NCBI RefSeq assembly: GCF_002931055.1
Contig: NZ_PSXX01000001.1
Location: 310,001 to 374,000 of the forward strand
DNA: 64,000 nucleotides
Direction of reading: 5' to 3'
Source of the DNA: Pseudoclavibacter sp. AY1H1
Lineage (GTDB): Bacteria > Actinomycetota > Actinomycetes > Actinomycetales > Microbacteriaceae
Shown: positions 1 to 10,275 of the stretch, piece by piece
How positions within the stretch are numbered: position 1 is the stretch's first letter
Layout of the letters: each line of letters begins with the position of its first letter
The notes under the pieces: generated by a model
What the model saw: the letters and a program-made list of their open reading frames with translations, nothing else
Database searches by the model: none
Told to the model about the DNA's origin: nothing
Translations under genes and position numbers: made by a program

Positions 1-1
1 G

Positions 2-76
2 GCAGCAGGTCAGACCGTCTTCCACGTACACGCCCACGTCCTCGGCGGAGGACTCTCGGAAGGATCCCTTGCCTAG
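2..76 (+). CDS. HIT family protein, 3' end only
   Basis: Only the last 24 residues lie in the window. They contain the histidine-triad pattern HVHAHVLGG preceded by GQTVF, which is the C-terminal active-site segment of HIT nucleotide hydrolases/transferases. The stop at 74-76 overlaps the chosen TTG start of phoH by 8 bases, so the two genes are probably co-transcribed. The 5' part lies outside the window. Confidence 0.8.
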   Translation, partial: AAGQTVFHVHAHVLGGGLSEGSLA

Positions 77-1118
77 TCAAGACAGTTCACCGTCCCAAGG
101 TCCCGGGGAGCCCGGCACCTGGACTGATTTCGTGGAGCAGACCACCACGGTCGAAGGCGTCGCCATGGTGCGGCTCCTCGGGCCCGGCGACCGGCTGCTC
201 AAGTCCGTCGAGCGCGAGCACCCCCGCGTGCGCGTGCTCGCGCGCGGGAACGAGATCACCTTCAGCGGCGAGCGAGACGACGTCGTCGCAGCCGAGGCGC
301 TCCTGCGCGAGATCATTGAGATGGCGCGCAGCGGCGTCGACCTCGAGCCAGCTCAGGTCGAGCGCTCCCAGCGGCTCATCGACCGTGGCGAGGAGACCCC
401 AACGGACGTGCTCGGCCAGTCCATCGTGCAGTCCCGTGGCAAGGTCATCCGCCCGAAGACACTCGGCCAGAAGCAGTACGTGGATGCGATCGACGACAAC
501 ACGATCGTCTTCGGCATCGGGCCCGCCGGAACGGGCAAGACCTACCTCGCGATGGCGAAGGCCGTGCAGGCCCTGCAGCGCAAGGAGGTCACGCGGATCA
601 TCCTGACTCGCCCGGCCGTCGAAGCCGGCGAGCGCCTCGGCTACCTGCCAGGGACCCTCAACGACAAGATCGACCCGTACCTGCGGCCGCTCTTCGACGC
701 GCTCAACGAGATGCTCGACCCGGAGGTCGTGGTCAAGCTCATGGCGAGCGGGACGATCGAGGTCGCGCCGCTCGCCTACATGCGCGGGCGCACGCTCAAC
801 GACGCCTTCGTGGTGCTCGACGAGGCGCAGAACACGACGCCGGAGCAGATGAAGATGTTCCTGACGAGGCTCGGGTTCGGATCGAAGATGGTCGTCACGG
901 GGGACATCACGCAGCTCGACCTGCCCATGGGGGCCTCGGGACTGAAGCTCGTGACCCACGTGCTCGGCGGCATCGACGAGGTGCACTTCTCGCACCTCAC
1001 GAGCGACGACGTCGTCAGGCACACCCTCGTGGCCCGCATCGTCGACGCCTACACCGAGTACGACCAGAAGAAGCAGGCGGACGATCACCGACGCCAGGAC
1101 AGGAACGCAAGCCGATGA
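69..1118 (+). CDS. phoH: PhoH family ATPase
   Basis: A 349-residue cytosolic P-loop protein of the PhoH/YbeZ family. Walker A GPAGTGKT lies near residues 151-158 and a Walker B-like VVLDEAQN near residue 248. The region before the ATPase core (about 25-80) looks like the small KH-type domain of PhoH-like proteins. The TTG at 69 has GGAAGGA four bases upstream; a GTG at 132 is a possible alternative start. Its stop overlaps ybeY in ATGA. The phoH-ybeY pairing is widespread and links it by context to RNA metabolism; its exact substrate is not known. Confidence 0.9.
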   Translation: MPSQDSSPSQGPGEPGTWTDFVEQTTTVEGVAMVRLLGPGDRLLKSVEREHPRVRVLARGNEITFSGERDDVVAAEALLREIIEMARSGVDLEPAQVERSQRLIDRGEETPTDVLGQSIVQSRGKVIRPKTLGQKQYVDAIDDNTIVFGIGPAGTGKTYLAMAKAVQALQRKEVTRIILTRPAVEAGERLGYLPGTLNDKIDPYLRPLFDALNEMLDPEVVVKLMASGTIEVAPLAYMRGRTLNDAFVVLDEAQNTTPEQMKMFLTRLGFGSKMVVTGDITQLDLPMGASGLKLVTHVLGGIDEVHFSHLTSDDVVRHTLVARIVDAYTEYDQKKQADDHRRQDRNASR

Positions 1119-1582
1119 GCATCGAGGTCAACAACGAGGCCAGCTACGAGGTCGACGAAGGCGCCCTGCAGCGCGTCGCCGCGTACGCGCTCGACCAGCT
1201 GCACGTGCACGCCGAGTCGGAGCTCGCGATCGTGCTCGTCGAGGTCGGCCCCATGGAGGAGCTGCACGTGCAGTGGATGGGTGAACCCGGCCCCACCGAC
1301 GTGCTCAGCTTCCCGATGGACGAGCTTCGGCCAGGCAACGTCGATCGGCAGACGCCTCCTGGACTGCTCGGAGACATCGTGCTCTGCCCGCAGGTCGCGA
1401 CCGACCAGGCGAAGGCCGCCGGGCACAGCATGATGGACGAGCTCCTGCTGCTCACGACCCACGGAGTCCTGCACCTGCTGGGCTTCGACCATGCCGAGCC
1501 CGAGGAGGAGAAGCAGATGTTCGGGCTCCAGCGCGATCTCCTCGTCGGCTTCCACCTTCAGGAGAGGAAGCGCGCCAGATGA
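1115..1582 (+). CDS. ybeY: rRNA maturation endoribonuclease YbeY
   Basis: A 155-residue metal-dependent single-strand endoribonuclease of the UPF0054 family, acting in 16S rRNA 3'-end maturation and ribosome quality control. The zinc-binding signature HGVLHLLGFDH is present near residues 115-125, with the three histidines needed to bind metal. The start overlaps the phoH stop (ATGA, 1115-1118) and the stop overlaps the next gene in the same way, so this is one translationally coupled unit. Confidence 0.95.
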   Translation: MSIEVNNEASYEVDEGALQRVAAYALDQLHVHAESELAIVLVEVGPMEELHVQWMGEPGPTDVLSFPMDELRPGNVDRQTPPGLLGDIVLCPQVATDQAKAAGHSMMDELLLLTTHGVLHLLGFDHAEPEEEKQMFGLQRDLLVGFHLQERKRAR

Positions 1583-2853
1583 CCGCGGCTCTGCTCGTCG
1601 CCGCCATCGTCCTGATGGTAGCGATGAGCGGGTTGCTCGCCGCGACGGAAGCGGTCATCGCGCGTCTCTCCAAACCGGAGCTCGAGCACCTCGCCGCGGA
1701 GAGCCGCGCGAAGCGCTCGATCGAGGCGATCGCCGCCGACCCCGGTGCCCACAGCAACGCGCTGACGTTCGCACGCGTGCTCTTCGAGAGCATGTCGGCG
1801 GTCCTGGTGACGCTCATCCTGACCGATCTCTTCGACGTCAGGTGGCAGGCGTTCCTCGTCTCCGTTGCCATCATGATCCTGGTCTCGTTCATCATCGCCG
1901 GCACGAGTCCGCGAAGCGTCGCGCGGGCGCATCCCCAGCAGGTGATGGCCTTCGCGGCCCCCATCGCGCGCGGAGTCCGGCTCGTGATCGGGCCGGTCGC
2001 AGATCTGCTCGTCGTGCTCGGCGATCGCGTGACCCCTGGGCGTCCGCAGCGCCTCGGCTCCGTCTCGAGCGAGGAGGAGCTCCTCAACATGGTCGATGAG
2101 GCAGCAGACCTCAAGGTGCTCGAGCACGGCGACCGGGAGCTCATCCACTCCGTCTTCGAGTTCTCCGACCGGCTCGTCCGGGAAGTCATGGTCGCTCGAA
2201 CGGACATGGTCACGGTCGACGGCGACGCCGGGGTGCGGGAAGCGCTCGAGCAGTTCCTCGAGACCGGCATCTCCCGTGCTCCGGTCATCGGCCGGGACAG
2301 CGACGACATCCTCGGGATCCTCTACCTCAAGGACCTGGTGCGGCATTCGCTGCAGGACGAGGCGGAGGCGAGCCCCGCGGTCGAGCTCGCCCGGCCCGCC
2401 GACTTCGTCCCGGAGTCGCTGCGCGCCGACCTGCTGCTGCGCCGCATGCAGGCGTCCGCGACCCACCTCGCCATGGTTGTCGACGAGTACGGCGGCATAG
2501 CGGGCCTCGTGACCCTCGAGGATCTCATCGAGGAGCTCGTGGGAGAGATCAGCGACGAGTACGATCGACCGAATGACGAGCCGCGGAAGCTGCTCGATGG
2601 GCGATACCGGGTGTCGTCTCGCCTCGCGACGGGGGAGCTCGGCGATCTCTTCGACATCGAGCTCGAGTTCGACGACGTCGACTCCGTGGGCGGGCTGCTC
2701 GCGAAGTCGCTGTCCAAGATCCCCGAACGAGGGGACAGGGCGGTGGTCGACGGCATCGAGCTCGTCGCCGAGCGAGTCGGACCCCGCAAGCGCATTCTCA
2801 CTGTCCTGGCGCGCCGCCTGGAACCACTTCAAGAGTCAGGAATCGAAGCATGA
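1579..2853 (+). CDS. Hemolysin/CorC-type CNNM-CBS membrane protein
   Basis: A 424-residue protein with the standard layout of the CNNM/CorC family: an N-terminal DUF21 membrane domain (hydrophobic segments at about 1-20, 60-85 and 88-110), two CBS domains at about 200-320 (VMVARTDMV, then VVDEYGGIAGLVTLEDLIEE), and a C-terminal CorC/HlyC domain from about 335. Family members export or sense Mg2+/Co2+; transport was not inferable from sequence alone. It sits between ybeY and era with ATGA overlaps on both sides, the usual actinobacterial order. Confidence 0.9.
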   Translation: MTAALLVAAIVLMVAMSGLLAATEAVIARLSKPELEHLAAESRAKRSIEAIAADPGAHSNALTFARVLFESMSAVLVTLILTDLFDVRWQAFLVSVAIMILVSFIIAGTSPRSVARAHPQQVMAFAAPIARGVRLVIGPVADLLVVLGDRVTPGRPQRLGSVSSEEELLNMVDEAADLKVLEHGDRELIHSVFEFSDRLVREVMVARTDMVTVDGDAGVREALEQFLETGISRAPVIGRDSDDILGILYLKDLVRHSLQDEAEASPAVELARPADFVPESLRADLLLRRMQASATHLAMVVDEYGGIAGLVTLEDLIEELVGEISDEYDRPNDEPRKLLDGRYRVSSRLATGELGDLFDIELEFDDVDSVGGLLAKSLSKIPERGDRAVVDGIELVAERVGPRKRILTVLARRLEPLQESGIEA

Positions 2854-3740
2854 CGAACTACCGAGCAGGATTCGTGACCTTCGTCGGTCGCCCGAACGTG
2901 GGCAAGTCCACTCTGACGAACGCGCTGGTCGGCGAGAAGATCGCCATCATCTCCGACAAGCCGCAGACCACTCGCCGTGCCGTGCGAGGCATCGTCCACC
3001 GCGAAGACGGACAGATCATCATCGTCGACACCCCCGGCATGCACCGTCCGCGGACGCTCCTGGGGGAGCGCCTCAACGATGTCGTGCACGCGACGGTCGC
3101 GGAAGTGGATGTCATCGGTTTCTGCGTGCCGGCCAACGAGCCCGTCGGCCCGGGCGATCGCTTCATCAACGAGCAGCTGGATGAGGCCCCCAAGGCTCGC
3201 AAGATCGCCATCGTGACGAAGGCGGAGACCGTGAGCCGGGACGTCCTGGCCTCTCGCCTCGTCGACGTCCAGGGTCTCCGCGAATGGGATGACATCATCC
3301 CCGTCTCAGCAGCTGAGGACATCCAGCTGGACACGCTCACGGGCATCATCCTCGGGCTGCTCCCCGAGTCCGAGCCCCTGTACCCGAGCGACATGAAGAC
3401 CGAGGAGTCGTTCGAGCAGCGTGCGGCGGAACTCGTTCGCGAGGCGGCGCTCGAGGGTGTGCACGACGAGCTCCCGCACTCGATCGCGGTCACGGTCGAG
3501 GAGATCGTGACGCGGGACGACGGCGTCACGCGCGAGCTGTACGTCAACATCGTCGTCGAGCGCGACAGCCAGAAGGGCATCATCATCGGGCGCGGCGGCG
3601 AGCGGCTGAAGCGCATCCGCGAGCAGGCGCAGCGTGAGATCTCGCAGATCACCGAGGGGCGTGTCATCGTCTCCATCCGCGTGAAGGTGGCGAAGGAGTG
3701 GCAGCGTGACCCGAAGCAGCTCGGACGCCTCGGCTTCTGA
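2850..3740 (+). CDS. era: Ribosome-assembly GTPase Era
   Basis: A 296-residue GTPase that binds the 3' end of 16S rRNA during 30S assembly. G1 is GRPNVGKST (about 11-19), G3 is DTPG, and a C-terminal KH domain carries GIIIGRGGERLKRI (about 241-255). The G4 guanine-specificity motif reads TKAE where the family consensus is [NT]KxD, so the usual aspartate is a glutamate. The start overlaps the upstream stop in ATGA; the 3' end overlaps the histidine kinase by 35 bases. Confidence 0.95.
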   Translation: MTNYRAGFVTFVGRPNVGKSTLTNALVGEKIAIISDKPQTTRRAVRGIVHREDGQIIIVDTPGMHRPRTLLGERLNDVVHATVAEVDVIGFCVPANEPVGPGDRFINEQLDEAPKARKIAIVTKAETVSRDVLASRLVDVQGLREWDDIIPVSAAEDIQLDTLTGIILGLLPESEPLYPSDMKTEESFEQRAAELVREAALEGVHDELPHSIAVTVEEIVTRDDGVTRELYVNIVVERDSQKGIIIGRGGERLKRIREQAQREISQITEGRVIVSIRVKVAKEWQRDPKQLGRLGF

Positions 3741-5091
3741 GCCGCGGTCCGTCGATGCTCTCGCGGCTGGTGGACAGCCGCGGGAGTCCTTCTTCGCGGC
3801 AGTCGGCGGGCTGTGGAAGGCGCACACCTACCGCCTGACGTGGCTGCAGTGGGTGACCGACATCATCCTCGGCCTCCTCTTCGCGCTCACGTTCGGCCTG
3901 CCCCTCGACTACGACGCCGGGGACGGCACGACGCTGACCTGGCTGCTCCTGCCGTCCTGGGTGCTCTTCACGGTCGCGATGATCATCCGGCGCTACGCGC
4001 CATGGCCGAGCTTCCTGATCGTCGTGCTCGCGGCACTGCTGAAGTCGGTCTTCGCGTTCGGCCCGCATCCGCAGGATGTCGCGATCTACCTCAGCATCTA
4101 CGCCGCGGTCGCCTACGGCAGCCGTGCCCTTGTCATCAGCTCCGCCGTCTACGGCGTCGTGGCACCGACGATCATCGTGGCGCTCATCCCGCACTGGAAT
4201 CCGACGAGCTTCACCTGGGAGTCCATCGCCACGAACGTCGAGGGCAGCCGCGACGCGTTCCTGTTCGCTGCGGCGTTGATCTGGCTGCTCTTCGTCGGGG
4301 CTGGAGTCGTGGCCTGGTTGGCAGGGCTCCTCCGCCGCGCGCATCTGCGGGCCCAGGAGGTCAAGAACCGGGCGGCGATCGTGGAGCTCGAGCGCATCCG
4401 AGCGCAGGAGCAGCTGGCCGCTGAACAGGAGCGAACGCAGATCGCGAGAGACATGCACGACGTGGTCGCGCACTCCCTTGCCGTGGTCGTCGCCCAGGCC
4501 GACGGCGCGCGGTACGCGATGAAGAGCAACCCCGATTCGGCGGAGGCGGCGCTCGGGACGATCTCCTCGACGGCCAGAAGCGCGCTCGTCGACGTCCGTG
4601 GCCTTCTCGGGCAGCTGCGGCACAGCCAGGAAGCCGGTCCGGAACCGGGCCTCGACGAACTGCCCGCACTGTATTCCAGGATGCGCGCGGCCGGCCTCGA
4701 CCTGCAGCTGGAGACGAGAGGCGAGCCTCGGACCCTCACCACGCAGGCGCAGGGCGCTGTGTTCCGCTTGGTGCAGGAGTCGTTGACCAACGTGCTCAAG
4801 CACGGCGATGCCGCGAGGCCCGTCGTCGTGCGACTGAGCTGGGGGCAGGTCTTCGAGGCGACGATCCTCAACTCCGTCGCGGAGCCCCCGCACCCGAGAG
4901 GCGAGGGCGGGCACGGACTCGTCGGCATGGCGGAGCGCGTCGGCATCGCAGGCGGTAACGTGCAGGCTGAACGGCTTGGTGCGCAGTTTCGCGTGCACGC
5001 CTGGCTGCCCATAGCCTCGCCGCAGGGGGCCGCCGGGGCCGAGCTCGACAGCGACGGCACTCGCTCCACAACCGAGAGGCACACATTTTGA
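3706..5091 (+). CDS. Sensor histidine kinase, NarL/DesK type
   Basis: A 461-residue membrane kinase. The N-terminal 190 residues hold several hydrophobic segments forming a sensor domain without a recognisable ligand pocket. A HisKA_3 dimerisation helix follows, with phosphoacceptor motif ARDMHDVVAHSL (His near 251), then an ATPase domain with N-box QESLTNVLKHG and G-box GHGLVGMAERV. The GTG start lies inside the last 35 bases of era; no better start was seen. It overlaps its response regulator by four bases. The stimulus is unknown. Confidence 0.85.
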   Translation: MTRSSSDASASEPRSVDALAAGGQPRESFFAAVGGLWKAHTYRLTWLQWVTDIILGLLFALTFGLPLDYDAGDGTTLTWLLLPSWVLFTVAMIIRRYAPWPSFLIVVLAALLKSVFAFGPHPQDVAIYLSIYAAVAYGSRALVISSAVYGVVAPTIIVALIPHWNPTSFTWESIATNVEGSRDAFLFAAALIWLLFVGAGVVAWLAGLLRRAHLRAQEVKNRAAIVELERIRAQEQLAAEQERTQIARDMHDVVAHSLAVVVAQADGARYAMKSNPDSAEAALGTISSTARSALVDVRGLLGQLRHSQEAGPEPGLDELPALYSRMRAAGLDLQLETRGEPRTLTTQAQGAVFRLVQESLTNVLKHGDAARPVVVRLSWGQVFEATILNSVAEPPHPRGEGGHGLVGMAERVGIAGGNVQAERLGAQFRVHAWLPIASPQGAAGAELDSDGTRSTTERHTF

Positions 5092-5744
5092 CCAGTTCCC
5101 AGATCACCGTCGCGCTCGTCGACGATCAGCCTCTCTTCCGCAGCGGAATCCGGATGCTCATCGACAGCCAGGAGGACATGCGCTTCATCGGGGAGGCGAG
5201 CGACGGAGTCGCGGCGGTCTCGCTGGCGAAGGCGCTCAAGCCCGATGTGATGCTCATGGATGTGCGCATGCCGGGGCAGGACGGCCTCGAGTCGACGAAG
5301 CAGATCGTCGCGAGCGGGTCGTCAACACGCATCCTGGTGCTCACGACCTTCGACCTCGACGAGGCGGTCGCGAAGGCAGTCGGGGCGGGCGCCAGCGGGT
5401 TCCTGCTGAAGGACGCCGATCCGGAGTTCCTGCTCGCGGCGGTCCGGACCGTGGCGACAGGTGCCGAGGTCTTCGCCGCTCAGGCCACCGCCGACCTGAT
5501 CAGGCGCTATTCGGCCGCCGTTCCGGCTTCGCGCGCCGTGCCGCAGCAGTTCACGACGCTCACCGAGCGCGAGCGAGAGATGTTCGCGCTCGCCTCTCGC
5601 GGCCTCTCGAACGGGGAGATCGCCCGACAGGAGTTCCTGAGCGAGGCCACTGTGAAGACGCACATCTCGCGGGTGCTCGCGAAGCTCGGGCTCCGCGACC
5701 GGGTGCAGCTGGTCGTCTTCGCCTACGAGCACGGCCTCAACTGA
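5088..5744 (+). CDS. Response regulator, NarL/LuxR family
   Basis: A 218-residue DNA-binding regulator. The receiver domain carries the acidic pair VDDQ, phospho-acceptor Asp in MLMDVRMPGQDG (about residue 57) and Lys in LLKDAD. A C-terminal LuxR HTH (about 155-214) contains LTEREREMFALASRGLSNGEIA. The TTG start overlaps the kinase stop (TTGA), giving a coupled two-component pair. Targets are unknown. The next gene is leuA, but leuA has its own leader and promoter-like sequence, so control by this system should not be assumed. Confidence 0.88.
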   Translation: MTSSQITVALVDDQPLFRSGIRMLIDSQEDMRFIGEASDGVAAVSLAKALKPDVMLMDVRMPGQDGLESTKQIVASGSSTRILVLTTFDLDEAVAKAVGAGASGFLLKDADPEFLLAAVRTVATGAEVFAAQATADLIRRYSAAVPASRAVPQQFTTLTEREREMFALASRGLSNGEIARQEFLSEATVKTHISRVLAKLGLRDRVQLVVFAYEHGLN

Positions 5745-5752
5745 CCGCGCGG

Positions 5753-7673
<1,921 letters not shown>

Positions 7674-7690
7674 GCGCAACCGGCACGTTC

Positions 7691-7748
7691 AACGGGCGGG
7701 CACCCGGCCGGAGGTCACTCCGAGCTCGGGTTGCTCGCCCGTTTCTGT
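7691..7748 (+). terminator. leuA terminator overlapping the convergent gene
   Basis: Inverted repeat AACGGGCG at 7691-7698 and CGCCCGTT at 7736-7743 with further imperfect pairing inside, followed by TTTCTGTT on the plus strand. It overlaps the last codons of the convergent TRIC-like gene, so one structure could serve both transcripts. Confidence 0.6.
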
Positions 7749-8506
7749 TCGATGATGTCGATCGGTCGGGTGTCGGGGGCGTGCAGGCCCGACGCCTCGA
7801 GAATCTCCTGGTCGGTGAAGGGCAGCTCCCGCTCGGGCCTGCCCGTCCGAGGCGACCTCCGGATTCGTGGCATCTTCAGCGCGATCTGCTCGGGCAGACT
7901 GAGCCCGAACCAGACGCTGGCCATGCGCACGGCGAAGGTCACCGCGACGCAGATCACGATGCCGATGATCTGGGAGACGCCGAACGCGTCTGCCAGCACG
8001 AACGCTGCGCTGCCTGCCGTCGCGGCCACGGCGTAGAGGGAGCCGACGAAGAGGATGCCGACCGGCATCCCGAGCAGCATGTCGCGGACCACGCCTCCGC
8101 CGGCCGCGGTCACGGTTCCCACGAGCAGCGTCGGCAGGATCGGGAGGTCGAAGTTCATGGCCTTGAGCGTGCCGACCGCGCAGAAGAAGCCGAGCGCCGC
8201 TGCGTCGAGGACCGAGACCAGGCCGTCCATGCGTCTGAGCAGTCGCTGCAGGAGCATCCCGCCGAGTGCCGCCGCCCCAGCTGTGAAGAGGAACCACTCC
8301 GTCTCCATGCTCACCGGACGGATGCCGAGGAGGAGATCGCGGATGATGCCGCCGCCGAGACCCACGGTGATGCCGATGATGACGACGCCGAGCCAGTCGA
8401 GCTTCTTGTCGCGGAACTGCTCCGCGACCATGGCCGCGGTGATCGCGCCGATGGCGATGGCCGTGAGGTCCAGCCAGAGGGGGAGCGTCGTGGCGGGCGA
8501 ATCCAT
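7715..8506 (-). CDS. TRIC/UPF0126-type cation channel protein
   Basis: A 263-residue membrane protein with two homologous three-helix halves (Pfam family formerly named UPF0126, now linked to trimeric intracellular cation channels). Each half carries the glycine-rich signature: GGGIIRDLLLG near residue 53 and GGGVVRDMLLG near residue 140. About seven hydrophobic segments end near residue 210, followed by a polar tail. Some annotations call the family glycine transporters. It stands alone, convergent with leuA and divergent from recO. Confidence 0.8.
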   Translation of the reverse strand: MDSPATTLPLWLDLTAIAIGAITAAMVAEQFRDKKLDWLGVVIIGITVGLGGGIIRDLLLGIRPVSMETEWFLFTAGAAALGGMLLQRLLRRMDGLVSVLDAAALGFFCAVGTLKAMNFDLPILPTLLVGTVTAAGGGVVRDMLLGMPVGILFVGSLYAVAATAGSAAFVLADAFGVSQIIGIVICVAVTFAVRMASVWFGLSLPEQIALKMPRIRRSPRTGRPERELPFTDQEILEASGLHAPDTRPIDIIEQKRASNPSSE

Positions 8507-8590
8507 GGTCTCAATGCTCCCACAGCGCCGCGATGAGCCGAGTCACGCGTGGTTCCCGGCTCTCGCTGCTCGGAGGGCCATACTGGGTTG

Positions 8591-9430
8591 ATGCCCACCT
8601 ATCGTGACGAGGCGGTTGTCCTTCGAACCCAGCGCCTCGGCGAAGCCGACCGCATCGTCACACTGCTCGGCAAGGAACGCGGAAAGGTGCGGGCTGTGGC
8701 CCGCGGGGTTCGTCGGACGTCGTCGAAGTTTGGCGCTCGGCTCGAGCCGTTCATGGTCGTGGACGTGCAGTGCTACGCGGGTCGCAACCTGGACACCGTC
8801 ACGCAGGCTGTGACGCTCGCCGCGTACGGGCGGGACCTGGTCGAGGACTACTCCAGGTATTCGGCCGCTTCCGTCATCGTGGAGGCCGCCGAGCGAGTGG
8901 CGGAGGCTGAGCCGTCGCCCCAGCAGTACACGCTGGTCATCGGGGCCCTGCGGGCGCTCACCCTCGGCGCGAGGGCGTCCCAGGACATCCTCGACTCGTA
9001 TCTGCTCCGCTCGCTCTCGCTCGCAGGCTGGGCCCCCGCGCTCGATGACTGCGCGAGGTGCGGGGCCCCGGGGCCGCACGAGCGATTCAGCGTGCAGCTC
9101 GGGGGAGTCGTGTGCCAACGATGCACTCCAGCGGGGATCGTGCGAGTGGACGAGGCGACGGTGCAGGCGGTGCGCGCGCTGCTGTCCGGCGACTGGGCGA
9201 TGCTCGACGGCATCGAGGTCTCGGCCAGGGCACGTGCCAGTGGAATCGTCTCGGCCTACTCGCAGCACTATCTCGACAAGAAGCTCAGATCGATGCAGGT
9301 CCTCGAACACGACCGCCTGCTCGGACGCCTGGAGCCGGCGACCGCGGTCGCTCTGAGCAGCGCGGGCGGCGGGGCAATCAACGGAGACAACGACCCGGGC
9401 GCGGAGCCCGGCACGGAGGAGACGGCATGA
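8591..9430 (+). CDS. recO: DNA repair protein RecO
   Basis: A 279-residue recombination mediator that helps RecA displace SSB in the RecFOR pathway. The N-terminal OB-fold begins [21 protein letters not shown] zinc-knuckle follows, CARC near residue 155 and CQRC near 175. I chose the ATG at 8591 because the conserved family N-terminus begins there; an upstream in-frame GTG at 8549 would only add non-conserved residues. It overlaps uppS by ATGA. Confidence 0.93.
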   Translation: MPTYRDEAVVLRTQRLGEADRIVTLLGKERGKVRAVARGVRRTSSKFGARLEPFMVVDVQCYAGRNLDTVTQAVTLAAYGRDLVEDYSRYSAASVIVEAAERVAEAEPSPQQYTLVIGALRALTLGARASQDILDSYLLRSLSLAGWAPALDDCARCGAPGPHERFSVQLGGVVCQRCTPAGIVRVDEATVQAVRALLSGDWAMLDGIEVSARARASGIVSAYSQHYLDKKLRSMQVLEHDRLLGRLEPATAVALSSAGGGAINGDNDPGAEPGTEETA

Positions 9431-10248
9431 GCCGGAGCAGGCAGGCGCAGACGTTCAAGCCGGTCGACTGGACGGGTGTCTATCCGCCGGCGTTCGAGGC
9501 GTCCGAGGTCCCCTCGCACGTGGCGGTTGTCATGGACGGCAACGGCCGCTGGGCCAACCAGCGCGGTCTGCCGCGGATCGAGGGCCACCGAGCCGGGGAA
9601 GCTGCCCTCCTCGACGTCGTCGCGGGCGCCCTCCAGGTCGGGGTGAAGCACCTCAGCGCCTACGCGTTCTCCACGGAGAACTGGAAGCGCTCACCCGAGG
9701 AGGTGCGCTTCCTCATGGGCTTCAACCGCGATGTCCTCCATCGGCAGCGCGACCAGCTGAACGAGTGGGGGGTGCGCATCCGCTGGGCTGGGCGGGAGCC
9801 GCGCCTGTGGAAGTCGGTCATCAAGGACCTGCAGCTTGCCGAGCGCCTGACGAAGGACAACACTCGGATGACGCTCACGATGTGCGTGAACTACGGAGGG
9901 CGCCTCGAGATCGCCGACGCCGTGAAGCGCATCGCCGAAGAGGTTCGCGAGGGGAGGCTGCGACCAGAGCGCGTCACGGAGCAGACCATCGCCAAGTACC
10001 TCTACGACCCGGAGATGCCGGATGTCGACCTCTTCGTGCGATCGAGCGGTGAGCAGCGGACGAGCAACTTCCTGCTCTGGCAGGCTGCCTATGCGGAGAT
10101 GTGCTTCCTCAACACGCTCTGGCCGGATTTCTCTCGCACCGACCTCTGGGAGGCGATCGAGCGCTACGCGGGCCGGGAGCGCAGGTTCGGTGGCGCCGTG
10201 GATGCGCCGACTCGCGTCGACGCCCCCGCCCCGACCGACGCCAGCTGA
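9427..10248 (+). CDS. uppS: Isoprenyl (undecaprenyl/decaprenyl) diphosphate synthase
   Basis: A 273-residue cis-prenyltransferase making the polyprenyl carrier lipid for peptidoglycan and wall polymers. Catalytic [10 protein letters not shown] is at about 34-43, with RxGEQRxSNFxLWQ and WPDF motifs near the C-terminus. The product chain length cannot be read from the sequence. It is translationally coupled to recO by ATGA (9427-9430), the usual actinobacterial order. Confidence 0.93.
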   Translation: MSRSRQAQTFKPVDWTGVYPPAFEASEVPSHVAVVMDGNGRWANQRGLPRIEGHRAGEAALLDVVAGALQVGVKHLSAYAFSTENWKRSPEEVRFLMGFNRDVLHRQRDQLNEWGVRIRWAGREPRLWKSVIKDLQLAERLTKDNTRMTLTMCVNYGGRLEIADAVKRIAEEVREGRLRPERVTEQTIAKYLYDPEMPDVDLFVRSSGEQRTSNFLLWQAAYAEMCFLNTLWPDFSRTDLWEAIERYAGRERRFGGAVDAPTRVDAPAPTDAS

Positions 10249-10261
10249 GACGGCGGGGGCG
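10221..10261 (+). terminator. GC-rich hairpin at the uppS 3' end
   Basis: Ten-base perfect inverted repeat CGCCCCCGCC (10221-10230) and GGCGGGGGCG (10252-10261) spanning the uppS stop, just before the convergent gene's end. It lacks a T-tract, so terminator function is a guess from position and stability. Confidence 0.45.
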
Positions 10262-10275
10262 GGCGCGCCGCGAGA

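Noticed and set aside
5088-5744. Control of leuA by the adjacent two-component system
   Set aside because: Adjacency only; leuA has its own promoter-like box and leader, and no shared operator repeat was seen.
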